This document shows positions 9,285 through 15,389 of a stretch of DNA of 46,964 nt, piece after piece (position 1 is the stretch's first letter; each line of letters opens with the position of its first letter). The position numbers and the translations under genes were made by a program. The DNA lies in IMG/VR virus record IMGVR_UViG_3300008258_000032, positions 1 to 46,964 of that record. One strand, 5' to 3'. The notes below the pieces were generated by a model. That model was given only the letters and a program-made list of their open reading frames with translations, was not told where the DNA came from and ran no database searches. Source of the DNA: a virus.

Positions 9285-9865
9285 TATTTCTTGAATCTTA
9301 AATAATCTGTAGTACCTGGATCTTCGTTCTTAAAGTAGTAAACTTCTTTTACTTTACCGTACTTAATGGTTTTTAGGAACCCATCAGGGATAGTAGCTCC
9401 TGTTGGTAATCTTAGACTTGTTTTAGAGTAGACCATTTTGATCTCTACTTCGACACTCTGAGACTTAGAAAGCTCTCTTTCTCTTACCTCCAATAGTCTC
9501 CAAGCACCTCTGTTTAATCTTTCGTGCTGAAGAACACAATTTAAATACGAAAACGTAGCCCATAGACGCTCTCTATCGCAATTAAAGTCAGCTGCTGGAG
9601 CACAATGTCCCTTATCCCATACATTAGCCTCATAGTCCTTTCCATCACTTGTTTTAATAGAGTCGTTAGTGTAGAAGTCCATTCCCTTTCTAGGATAACT
9701 TCCATTAGGACACTGAACAGTGTACCAAACTCTCTTAGGTTGTTGTAAGATCTCTGAGTAGACACAAGAGTATATAGAGGTTTTAACGAATACCGAATCT
9801 CGCAGGGTTTGAGCGTGGGTTTCTAGGAAGAGAAATAAAGATAAAATAAAGATTAGTTTTTTCAT
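9284..9865 (-). CDS. Secreted DNA/RNA non-specific endonuclease
   Basis: 193 aa from the ATG at 9863-9865. This start is preferred to an upstream in-frame ATG at 9931 because it gives a clean signal peptide (MKKLIFILSLFLFL, ending near THAQ). The mature part has the beta-beta-alpha metal nuclease signature of the NucA/EndA family: WDKGHCAPAADF (residues 83-94, general-base His87 in the DRGH-like motif) and NCVLQHERLNRGAW (109-122, metal-ligand Asn109 and the conserved Gln/Asn). Export to the periplasm or beyond is predicted, so it could degrade host-surface or extracellular DNA rather than cytoplasmic DNA. It is the first gene of the left operon, next to the divergent promoter region. Confidence 0.85.
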   Translation of the reverse strand: MKKLIFILSLFLFLETHAQTLRDSVFVKTSIYSCVYSEILQQPKRVWYTVQCPNGSYPRKGMDFYTNDSIKTSDGKDYEANVWDKGHCAPAADFNCDRERLWATFSYLNCVLQHERLNRGAWRLLEVRERELSKSQSVEVEIKMVYSKTSLRLPTGATIPDGFLKTIKYGKVKEVYYFKNEDPGTTDYLRFKK

Positions 9866-10042
9866 AATCACGAAGATAAGTCTAAAACAGATTTTCCAGA
9901 TTTTCTTTCCGAAATTTTCAACCCCCGCCACTTTAATTATATCTATGAGAGGGTAGGGGATACTACATCCAACCCCCCGTCCTGTAAAAAACAGGTCGAT
10001 GTACCCCCGTCTAAAAACTAACTCGGATAAACTCGTCTCTGT
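9866..10042. promoter_or_regulatory. Divergent intergenic region between virion and early genes
   Basis: 177 bp between oppositely oriented transcription units, so it should hold promoters for both. Visible are two direct repeats CCCCCGTC (9974-9981 and 10004-10011) flanking a small hairpin CCTGT-aaaaa-ACAGG (9981-9995). CCCCCGTA recurs near 12002. No convincing -33/-7 pair is seen. Operator function of the repeats is inference. Confidence 0.45.
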
Positions 10043-10276
10043 ATGATGAATAATCTAGCTAAAAAATATGATAGACTAGCTACATTGTGTAGTGTAGGTC
10101 TTGGTGTAGTTGTACTTGTGTTGTTGTGTACTTGTCAATACTTGGAGAAAGAAGAAACTGTGGTGGATGCTTTCATTGTAGTATGTATTGGTTGTATGAC
10201 AGGCATGTTCTTATTCTGGTTGAGAGATCAATTCAGGGATGCAGCTAACAGTTACAGGAATTTTGGAAGGTTCTAA
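10043..10276 (+). CDS. Small two-pass membrane protein
   Basis: 77 aa. Two hydrophobic segments (about residues 15-33, LCSVGLGVVVLVLLCTC, and 43-60, AFIVVCIGCMTGMFLFWL) separated by an acidic hairpin, then a polar, positively charged tail. It is the first gene of the plus-strand cassette array and the first next to the divergent region, so probably expressed early. Its stop codon lies inside the loop of its own terminator hairpin. Function unknown; host membrane interference is only a guess. Confidence 0.65.
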   Translation: MMNNLAKKYDRLATLCSVGLGVVVLVLLCTCQYLEKEETVVDAFIVVCIGCMTGMFLFWLRDQFRDAANSYRNFGRF

Positions 10277-10299
10277 GCCTTCCAATTTTCTCTTCTCTT
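10265..10299 (+). terminator. Cassette terminator 1 with pyrimidine tail
   Basis: GGAAGG (10265-10270) pairs with CCTTCC (10278-10283); the TAA of the preceding gene is in the loop. A T/C tract follows, ending in TTCTCTTCTCT (10288-10298) five bases before the next ATG. Confidence 0.65.
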
Positions 10300-10303
10300 G
10301 CTT

Positions 10304-10528
10304 ATGAAAAGAATAATAGAGATTGCACTGATTGCCTTTGCGGCAGTTGGTGGTATTATGTGGATGAGTGCAGGAATGTTCATGATAAAATACTGCAAGT
10401 CAGGAATGATTGCCGAGTATGGTGAGCAGTTCACTACGGTGGTAGAGTATAGCTTTGCTATTGGTTGGATGATACCATGTGTAATGCTAATGCTACTAGA
10501 GAGAATGTACTGGAGAATTACAAGATAG
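10304..10528 (+). CDS. Small two-pass membrane protein
   Basis: 74 aa from ATG 10304 (a TTG two codons upstream is less likely). Hydrophobic segments at about residues 5-26 (IALIAFAAVGGIMWMSAGMF) and 48-65 (YSFAIGWMIPCVMLMLL) flank a short polar loop with one Cys; the end is basic (RMYWRITR). The start is five bases after the conserved TTCTCTTCTCT tract, and the stop TAG is in the stem of the next hairpin. No homolog recognised. Confidence 0.65.
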   Translation: MKRIIEIALIAFAAVGGIMWMSAGMFMIKYCKSGMIAEYGEQFTTVVEYSFAIGWMIPCVMLMLLERMYWRITR

Positions 10529-10552
10529 CCTCGGCTATCTTTTCTCTTCTCT
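10523..10552 (+). terminator. Cassette terminator 2 with pyrimidine tail
   Basis: AGATAGC pairs with GCTATCT around a CTCG loop (10523-10540), overlapping the TAG stop at 10526-10528, followed by the TTCTCTTCTCT tract (10542-10552). Confidence 0.7.
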
Positions 10553-10557
10553 AGCCT

Positions 10558-10704
10558 ATGATAGATCAATTTCCTGAGCACTACTACATAGCAGAGTCCT
10601 ATGGATTAGAGAGAGAGTTCTTAGACACCTACAGATACTTCCGTAAGCAGGGTGTAACAAGAGCGTTTGCTGCTTACTATGCAGCCAAAGAATGGGACTT
10701 ATAG
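10558..10704 (+). CDS. Small hypothetical protein (48 aa)
   Basis: The ATG is five bases after the conserved TTCTCTTCTCT tract. The 48-residue product starts MIDQFPEHYYIAESYG and is rich in aromatic residues (eight Tyr, four Phe, one Trp), with a helix-forming middle (REFLDTYRYFRKQGVTRAF). No signal or membrane segment. Its TAG lies in the next terminator hairpin. Not recognised; coding is supported by the cassette layout shared with its neighbours. Confidence 0.6.
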   Translation: MIDQFPEHYYIAESYGLEREFLDTYRYFRKQGVTRAFAAYYAAKEWDL

Positions 10705-10725
10705 TCCCATTTTTTCCTCTTCTCT
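10694..10725 (+). terminator. Cassette terminator 3 with pyrimidine tail
   Basis: GGGACT pairs with AGTCCC around TAT (10694-10708), containing the stop TAG at 10702-10704, followed by six T and CCTCTTCTCT (10716-10725), five bases before the next ATG. Confidence 0.7.
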
Positions 10726-10730
10726 CATTC

Positions 10731-10817
10731 ATGATAAACACACAGACTATAAAAGAAAGAACTCAAGCAATGCTTGCTCTTAGAGAAAGACCTAAGAGTG
10801 ACCTTACAAGAAATTAA
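10731..10817 (+). CDS. Very small ORF (28 aa), leader or frameshifted N-terminus
   Basis: The ATG at 10731 is in exactly the cassette position (five bases after the CT tract). The 28-aa product, MINTQTIKERTQAMLALRER then PKSDLTRN, ends at TAA 10815-10817, inside the next reading frame. Either it is a separate peptide translated with its overlapping neighbour, or it is the N-terminus of that neighbour with a frame change between about 10774 and 10815. Confidence 0.4.
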   Translation: MINTQTIKERTQAMLALRERPKSDLTRN

Positions 10818-11010
10818 TAATAAGTGCTGGTTCTTCAAGAAGCCTGAACTTAACTCGCTTACAGTAGAGCAGTGTATTGAGACTTACCCTAGAAACTTCA
10901 TTTGGGCTTATGAGAACCTCGCAATCAACTGGTCTGAACACGTAGTAAGTCTAATTAAGCAGAGGTACCCTTGGGCAGTAAGGAAAATAAAAGAGCCTTT
11001 TAACTTCTAA
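10774..11010 (+). CDS. Small hypothetical protein, start uncertain
   Basis: Open frame with no ATG near its beginning: possible starts are TTG 10774 (78 aa) or GTG 10798 (70 aa). The body (residues EINNKCWFFKKPELNSLTVE, then YPRNFIWAYENLAINWSEHV and a basic end) looks like a real globular protein and ends just before a strong hairpin, as the other cassettes do. The only ATG placed correctly after the CT tract (10731) is in another frame, so frameshifted or coupled expression is possible. Function unknown. Confidence 0.5.
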   Translation: MLLEKDLRVTLQEINNKCWFFKKPELNSLTVEQCIETYPRNFIWAYENLAINWSEHVVSLIKQRYPWAVRKIKEPFNF

Positions 11011-11011
11011 C

Positions 11012-11042
11012 AGGGGATTAACATCCCCTTTTTCTCTTCTCT
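11012..11042 (+). terminator. Cassette terminator 4 with pyrimidine tail
   Basis: AGGGGAT pairs with ATCCCCT around TAAC (11012-11029), then TTTTT and TTCTCTTCTCT (11032-11042), five bases before ATG 11048. Confidence 0.75.
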
Positions 11043-11047
11043 GTTCT

Positions 11048-11185
11048 ATGAACATACTTAAACCATTACCTATCGTAGGCAGACGCTTACCATACGGACA
11101 AATCCTTGGTCGCATATCTGTAAGGGGAGTTATCACCAAGTACAGAGTAAAGACTCATAAGGGTATTGAGTGGATAGAGGCTTAG
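11048..11185 (+). CDS. Small basic protein (45 aa)
   Basis: The ATG is five bases after the conserved CT tract. The 45-residue product begins MNILKPLPIVGRRLPYGQIL and continues GRISVRGVITKYRVKTHKG, ending IEWIEA. It is basic, with a predicted small beta fold. TAG 11183-11185 is in the loop of the next hairpin. No homolog recognised. Confidence 0.6.
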   Translation: MNILKPLPIVGRRLPYGQILGRISVRGVITKYRVKTHKGIEWIEA

Positions 11186-11200
11186 GCCTCTTTCTTTCCC
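11176..11200 (+). terminator. Cassette terminator 5
   Basis: AGAGGC pairs with GCCTCT around TTAG (11176-11191); the loop holds the stop codon. A TTCTTTCCC tail follows. Confidence 0.65.
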
Positions 11201-11270
11201 TTCAATTAACGTGGTCTTTTCCTTCCTTGTTCGATACATTGCCTTTGGATATTCTCTTCTCGGTAGTACT

Positions 11271-11822
11271 ATGTTTAACCCATCTATTTCTCCCATCATT
11301 GCTATTAGCGCTTGGCGCAACAAAGCAAACTCCATCTCTGTACTTTGCGGTATTCAGAACGACAATCCTATGAACCTCTTTACTGATAACAGTAGCGAGT
11401 GGTCTAAGACCTGTATTCAGGTTTTCGGGAATGAAAAGTTCGCTAAAGTCTTCGGAATGGATGCCTCAACTATCACAGGTGATAAAGATTCCCCTGTACA
11501 GTTAGGCGTAAATCTATCAGAGTTGGTAGACCGTAACTTCAGTATCCAAGTTATCGAGACAACATCATTAGCCGAAGCAATGGCTTTAGGTGTTGTAGGT
11601 AAGGACGCAGAAGGTAAAGCCGTAGTCTACGAAAGCAACTACAAGAAAGACCGCTCAGGTGCTCGTATCCTTAACAACGGTAAAGCAATCTACCGTAAGT
11701 CATTCCTCCGTGCCTACAGTGCAGAGATGAAAGACATCATCGTTAGAAACGTAGCCACCAACTTGGACGCTATCCAAGAGAACGTGGTTACACCTGTAGC
11801 CGTAGAGGCAGAACAAGATTAA
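11271..11822 (+). CDS. Hypothetical protein of the cassette array
   Basis: 183 aa from ATG 11271, which follows a TTCTCTTCTC tract (11252-11261) by nine bases; GTG 11211 in the same frame would add 20 hydrophobic residues and sits at the hairpin-to-start distance seen in the other cassettes. The C-terminal two thirds (SEWSKTCIQVFGNEKFAKVF to VATNLDAIQENVVTPVAVEA) is soluble, mixed alpha/beta, with a segment rich in basic residues (YKKDRSGARILNNGKAIYRK) that could bind nucleic acid. Codon use is more G/C-rich than in neighbours. It may be highly expressed. Not recognised. Confidence 0.65.
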   Translation: MFNPSISPIIAISAWRNKANSISVLCGIQNDNPMNLFTDNSSEWSKTCIQVFGNEKFAKVFGMDASTITGDKDSPVQLGVNLSELVDRNFSIQVIETTSLAEAMALGVVGKDAEGKAVVYESNYKKDRSGARILNNGKAIYRKSFLRAYSAEMKDIIVRNVATNLDAIQENVVTPVAVEAEQD

Positions 11823-11825
11823 TGA

Positions 11826-11850
11826 AAGGGGTCTTCGGACCCCTTCTTTA
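11826..11850 (+). terminator. Cassette terminator 6 (UUCG tetraloop)
   Basis: AAGGGGTC (11826-11833) pairs with GACCCCTT (11838-11845) around a TTCG loop, four bases after the TAA, followed by CTTTAG. Confidence 0.8.
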
Positions 11851-11916
11851 GTTAACGAAGCGAGAAGAAGGGACGAAGAGTTACTAAGAGTATTTTCTAC
11901 TCACTCACTATGAGCA

Positions 11917-11960
11917 CATATTGTGACCATATTGTGACATTGTCATAGAATTGTCACAGA
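11917..11960. repeat. Four contiguous 11-bp repeat units (iteron-like)
   Basis: CATATTGTGAC occurs twice head to tail (11917-11927, 11928-11938), followed directly by ATTGTCATAGA (11939-11949) and ATTGTCACAGA (11950-11960). TTGTGAC and GTCACA are partly inverted. The 11-bp spacing places all units on one face of the helix, as expected for cooperative binding by an initiator or repressor. Confidence 0.75.
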
Positions 11961-11975
11961 ATAGGCTAAAAACAG

Positions 11976-12043
11976 GTTTTGTTTAACTTTTTTTTGTCTA
12001 ACCCCCGTATTTTTCGAGACAAAGGCAGTTTTGTTTAACTTTT
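11976..12043 (+). repeat. Duplicated 16-bp element
   Basis: GTTTTGTTTAACTTTT occurs at 11976-11991 and 12028-12043, 52 bp apart, each preceded by CAG (the first by CAGG minus one base). The TAACTTTTG end of the second copy is one base off the Bacteroidota -7 consensus TAnnTTTG, so twin promoters are possible. Confidence 0.55.
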
Positions 12044-12308
12044 GAAGGGGTGAAAAGTAGGAAGAAGTGGTAAAAAGTGGGCAAAAATGGGTAAAAATGG
12101 GTACTCGAGAAAAGGGGACCACACCAATGGAGTGTCTAACTTACTAGACAAAATAGGCTATTTTAAAACGCTTTATGCTGTGATATGCACAATATGTAAA
12201 ATAAGGGCTTATAAAGGAACTAAAAGAAAGAATAAAACCCTAAAAGGACTATAAGGTACTTAACCCTTATATAGATTACTTCTTCTCTTATATCTCTCTT
12301 CTCTTTTA

Positions 12309-12369
12309 TTACCATCTTCTTTAACCAGAAGATGCTCTATCTAATGCTAAGCGAACTTTTGGCTTGGTA
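12309..12369 (+). ncRNA. Small hairpin RNA candidate
   Basis: TACCA and TGGTA close a segment of about 60 nt that contains the perfect 8-bp hairpin CATCTTCT-ttaacc-AGAAGATG. It lies 18 nt before the tRNA-like RNA at 12387 and may be part of the same transcript. Supported by base pairing only. Confidence 0.35.
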
Positions 12370-12386
12370 GGTAAATAATCTTAAAT

Positions 12387-12503
12387 AGTATATAGGCGAG
12401 GTGACACACGTTCCCAATCAACGAATGACTGCACCCCAATGGGAGTATCTGCTTATCGTTGAGCTGATGGATACTATCTTGGGTTTGAATCCCAAATGTA
12501 CTA
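12387..12503 (+). tRNA. tRNA-like RNA with enlarged central region
   Basis: Acceptor helix AGTATAT/ATGTACT (7 bp, one G-U), D-arm-like GCG...CGT with GG in the loop, and T-arm TTGGG-TTTGAAT-CCCAA are all in the right places, but 68 nt separate the D and T arms. The central part has stem TCCCA/TGGGA (12412-12416, 12440-12444) with a 23-nt loop and stem GTATC/GATAC (12445-12449, 12470-12474) with a 20-nt loop. The two loops are complementary over 7 bp (TCAACGA 12418-12424 with TCGTTGA 12456-12462), giving a kissing contact. No standard anticodon loop and no encoded CCA. Two other RNAs in this window share the plan. Confidence 0.6.
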
Positions 12504-12618
12504 CTAATACCTAGGTATGTATTGAAACTGCCTTTTTAACCTCTTTATACCTAAGGGTATAATACCAACTAGTATAAAATAAAATAAACTAAACCTAATT
12601 AAACAAGATATTGAAGAT

Positions 12619-12717
12619 ATGAAAGAATCAACTAGAGACCGTGTAAGAGCTGTTGCTCTGTTTATTTGTTGGGGATTGTTTTGGATGGCAGTCTATATGA
12701 TAGCTTTTGATAAATGA
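12619..12717 (+). CDS. Single-pass small membrane protein (32 aa)
   Basis: MKESTRDRVRAVALFICWGL continuing FWMAVYMIAFDK: a charged N-terminus and one transmembrane helix (residues 11-28). The stop overlaps the next start by four bases (ATGA), which supports real translation. Preceded by a leader with TAAACTAAACCTAATTAAAC. Function unknown. Confidence 0.6.
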   Translation: MKESTRDRVRAVALFICWGLFWMAVYMIAFDK

Positions 12718-12926
12718 ATATGCTAGAATACTTGACTATTAACTTTACTATCATGGCTATTCAGAGAGATTATTACTTCTTAGATAGGTTAGATGAGCTT
12801 AAGCGAGATAATCGTATAAGCGACTCTTCCTATTGGAAGGAAAGAAAAGAGATAGAAGAATCTCTTGAAGAGCTATGCAAGGACAATCCGTTTAATCAAC
12901 TTAAAGAAGAACTTAACTTAATCTAA
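12714..12926 (+). CDS. Hypothetical charged protein (70 aa)
   Basis: Starts in a 4-base overlap with the 32-aa membrane protein. It is largely helical, with Glu/Lys/Arg-rich heptads from about residue 20 (DRLDELKRDNRISD, then KERKEIEESLEELC), probably a coiled coil. An internal ATG (residue 14) is an alternative start. Not recognised. Confidence 0.6.
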   Translation: MNMLEYLTINFTIMAIQRDYYFLDRLDELKRDNRISDSSYWKERKEIEESLEELCKDNPFNQLKEELNLI

Positions 12927-12931
12927 ATCTT

Positions 12932-13120
12932 ATGACACAAAAAGACATCAGAAAAAAACTAAAAGACCTGTTCATCATGGTGGAGAAACTAGAATCTAGT
13001 ATGGGATTCTTGCCTCCAGTCGTAGATCCTAACCAATCAGAATGGATCACAAATACAGAGAAACAAATCGAACTTATTAAAGTAGAGATTGATTCTCTAA
13101 TGAAAGAACTAGAATTGTAA
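12932..13120 (+). CDS. Hypothetical coiled-coil protein (62 aa)
   Basis: Two helical segments (residues 1-22, KDIRKKLKDLFIMVEKLE, and 38-62, EKQIELIKVEIDSLMKELEL) joined by a proline-rich turn (FLPPVVDPNQ). Five bases downstream of its neighbour and likely in the same operon. Function unknown. Confidence 0.6.
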   Translation: MTQKDIRKKLKDLFIMVEKLESSMGFLPPVVDPNQSEWITNTEKQIELIKVEIDSLMKELEL

Positions 13121-13165
13121 ATTCTTTTTAGCTTATTCCTTCTCACTTATGGTTAAAGTGTACTT

Positions 13166-13240
13166 GGCCCTTTCGTCTATTGGTAGGACAGCAGGATTTC
13201 ATCCTGTTAAAGATGTGTTCGATTCACTCAGGGGCTACCA
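13166..13240 (+). tRNA. tRNA-Glu (TTC), CCA encoded
   Basis: Acceptor GGCCCTT/AGGGGCT with G-U pairs, D-arm with TTGGTAGGAC, anticodon stem GCAGG/CCTGT with loop ATTTCAT giving anticodon TTC, T-loop TTCGATT, discriminator A13237 and encoded CCA 13238-13240. The T-stem has only three good pairs (two mismatches at its base), so it may be weak or degenerate. It could supplement host decoding of GAA, which is frequent in this genome. Confidence 0.8.
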
Positions 13241-13440
13241 AAACAAACTCTCTTACATAGGACGGATTAGCACCGTTGAAAGACCATCTTCGACTTATGG
13301 GAGTAATTACCCAATAAGATACATGCCTCGAAGTGTTATGTGATGGACCCTGCTCTGTAGTGCACTTACAACAGGTGAACAGTAAACTATGTTCAGTAAA
13401 ATCTAAAAGTACGGTGAGCGTACAAGAGAGTTTGTTTTTT
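13241..13440 (+). ncRNA. Novel structured RNA closed by a 14-bp helix
   Basis: AAACAAACTCTCTT (13241-13254) is perfectly complementary to AAGAGAGTTTGTTT (13424-13437), and a T-run follows. Inside are ACATA/TATGT (13255-13259, 13337-13341), ACGG/CCGT (13262-13265, 13273-13276), CTTCGA/TCGAAG (13288-13293, 13328-13333) extended by TTATGGG/CCC-a-ATAA, TGAACA/TGTTCA (13376-13381, 13390-13395) and GTACG/CGTAC (13409-13413, 13419-13423). It begins at the base after the tRNA-Glu CCA, so tRNA 3' processing would free its 5' end. No family recognised (not RNase P, tmRNA or 6S by their known motifs). Confidence 0.65.
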
Positions 13441-13464
13441 TATTAATCTTAAAACCTTAAAACT

Positions 13465-13941
13465 ATGAAAACATTTAATATTGAAATCCCAGATGGTTAT
13501 GAAATTGACCAACAGAACAGTGACTTGACAAAAGGACTTGTTGCATTTAAAAAGATTGAATCTAATCTTCCTAAGAATTGGGGAGAATTAGAAAATATAT
13601 CTGGCTATTTTGTTGGTGACTGTTGTGATATTGAACATGAAAGAGATACAAAAACATACATTGATAGTAGAAACATGTTTGTAACAGAGAGACAAGCTAA
13701 TGCATGTCTTGCATTTGCTCAGTTATCACAACTACGTGAAGTTTACCGTCAAGGATGGGTTCCTGATTGGAATGATGAAAAAAGTACTAAATGGTGTGTA
13801 AATTTTCATAAAGATAAAGTTATAGTAGATGTTTGGTACACTACTCATAAGTTTCTTTCATTTCAATCTAAGAAAATTGCAGAAGAGTTCTTAGAGAACT
13901 TTCATAAACTAATAAAACAAGCAAACCCTTTAATGAGTTAA
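13465..13941 (+). CDS. Conserved phage protein of unknown function (158 aa)
   Basis: Starts MKTFNIEIPDGYEIDQQNSD. The middle carries VTERQANACLAFAQLSQLRE (residues about 72-91) and YRQGWVPDW, a combination I associate with a protein family frequent in Bacteroidota phages and prophages. The C-terminus (VWYTTHKFLSFQSKKIAEEF) is alpha/beta. No catalytic motif seen. Leader CCTTAAAAC before the ATG; two bases before the next gene. Confidence 0.65.
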   Translation: MKTFNIEIPDGYEIDQQNSDLTKGLVAFKKIESNLPKNWGELENISGYFVGDCCDIEHERDTKTYIDSRNMFVTERQANACLAFAQLSQLREVYRQGWVPDWNDEKSTKWCVNFHKDKVIVDVWYTTHKFLSFQSKKIAEEFLENFHKLIKQANPLMS

Positions 13942-13943
13942 CT

Positions 13944-15371
13944 ATGGCAAACTTAAAAATTATTTGGACCACTGGTCGTCCTTTCAGTCCAGCCTCTATA
14001 GACAAAATTGGCTATCAAATATCTTCTGGTGAGTTTAACATTTACTCAGGATCTTATTGGACTAATCAATCCTCTTCTATGGGTAGGGGTTACAGACCAG
14101 CTACTGCAGAAGAAATAGCAGAGCATTGGAAAGTACTTCATCCTGAGTGGACTCCTGAACCTGGAGACAAAGTTATTATTACGCAAGATATTGGAAACTG
14201 GTATAATAAAAAAGGTACTATTGTAAAAGATGGCGGTGATGATTATTGGGTTGTAAGACGAGATTATGATGGTCAAACATGTAACTTTAGGCGAAAAAAC
14301 CAAATGATCTTAGCTCCTTATCAAGAGTCTGTTAAGCCTATTGAAGCTACTGAGCCTATTTCTCCTGAGTCTAGGCATGGATTCACTATTGGTGATATTG
14401 TTATTCCTAACTCTGATAATTTTAAGGGTAGGGAATGTATTGTAAGAGCTCTTGGTAGTGCTAGTGTAGGTGTACATTGCCCTTTAGGTGCAGCACTTGG
14501 TGGACATACTCTAGATGGGCATTGTCCAGATAATACAGGAAGATGGTATTGCCCATCAAGCCTTAAACTAGTTTCTAAAGAAGAACCTGAAACTGTATCT
14601 AAGCCTAGTACTCCTAGTACTCCTACTATTCCTATTCCTAAAGAAGGTTATGTAACTGTTAGACTTTTTACACAAGAAGAGTTTAAGTCTAAAGGTTTTT
14701 GGGATACATTTGGAAGTAAAGGATATCCTAAAGGATGGAACATGGATGGTGAGATGAATAAGTACTTAAATACTTATCTTCAGATTCGTGAATCTGGGTT
14801 TAGACCTGATAAAAGTTTTACTTATTCAGGCTGGAATTTTAAAAACACTGACTACGAAGTAATTCATGGAAGTGTAGAACCTAAAGTAGAAGCCAAAGCA
14901 GAACCTAAAGAACCAGAAATGAAAGCTAAAAGATTTAAAGTAGGAGATCAAGTTACTTACAAGTCTAAATCATCTTGTGATGGTTACAGGTATGGTGGAG
15001 ACGACCATGATGGTTATGTAGGAACTATTACAAGTTACGGAGTTTACAGACCTGAGTATGACTGTTACGGAATACACGTAACTTGCAGAGAAGGTGGTAA
15101 TTATTCTATGATTGAATCTGAGTTCTATGAGTATGATGGTACATATCCAGGAGCTGTTACATTAGGAACTGTTACACTAGGAACATCTGAAGGAAGTAGT
15201 CTTCGTATAATATCCTCTGGAACTGCTAATACTACTTTTCTAGATACTACTGGACTACAGATTCATCAGACTGTTCCTAGGCCAAAAGATGACTTAGCGA
15301 AGTATGACCAAGCTCCTGTAACTTTGCACAAGAAACCAAAAACAAAACTTATTACCGTAAACACTTATTAA
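13944..15371 (+). CDS. Multi-domain SH3/KOW-like repeat protein
   Basis: 475 aa. At least three beta-barrel-like units of the form (G)D-x-V-x-I...G: EPGDKVIITQDIGNWYNKKG (about 72-91), FTIGDIVIPNSDNFKGRECI (about 146-165) and FKVGDQVTYKSKSSCDGYRY (about 332-351), with an EEIAEHWKVLHPEW helix near the N-terminus. Linkers are Pro/Thr- and Lys/Glu/Pro-rich (PSTPSTPTIPIP; EAKAEPKEPEMKAK). Such KOW/SH3-like repeats often bind nucleic acid or peptides. Together with the gene before it, it may act on a host target. Function not established. Confidence 0.6.
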   Translation: MANLKIIWTTGRPFSPASIDKIGYQISSGEFNIYSGSYWTNQSSSMGRGYRPATAEEIAEHWKVLHPEWTPEPGDKVIITQDIGNWYNKKGTIVKDGGDDYWVVRRDYDGQTCNFRRKNQMILAPYQESVKPIEATEPISPESRHGFTIGDIVIPNSDNFKGRECIVRALGSASVGVHCPLGAALGGHTLDGHCPDNTGRWYCPSSLKLVSKEEPETVSKPSTPSTPTIPIPKEGYVTVRLFTQEEFKSKGFWDTFGSKGYPKGWNMDGEMNKYLNTYLQIRESGFRPDKSFTYSGWNFKNTDYEVIHGSVEPKVEAKAEPKEPEMKAKRFKVGDQVTYKSKSSCDGYRYGGDDHDGYVGTITSYGVYRPEYDCYGIHVTCREGGNYSMIESEFYEYDGTYPGAVTLGTVTLGTSEGSSLRIISSGTANTTFLDTTGLQIHQTVPRPKDDLAKYDQAPVTLHKKPKTKLITVNTY

Positions 15372-15389
15372 ACAAAAAAACCTAAACAT

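Larger units (their letters stand above)
11851..12309. promoter_or_regulatory. Gene-free AT-rich region, possible control or origin region
   Basis: No plausible gene is present. It holds the 11-bp tandem units at 11917-11960, two copies of GTTTTGTTTAACTTTT (11976-11991, 12028-12043), a G-rich stretch with repeated AAAATGGGT (about 12080-12104), and T/C tracts near 12285-12308. Iterons, an AT-rich flank and nearby structured RNAs suit an origin or a promoter hub, but nothing here proves it. Confidence 0.45.

Noticed and set aside
13149-13343. Plus-strand 64-aa open frame
   Set aside because: It crosses the tRNA-Glu and the structured RNA, whose base pairing explains the sequence.
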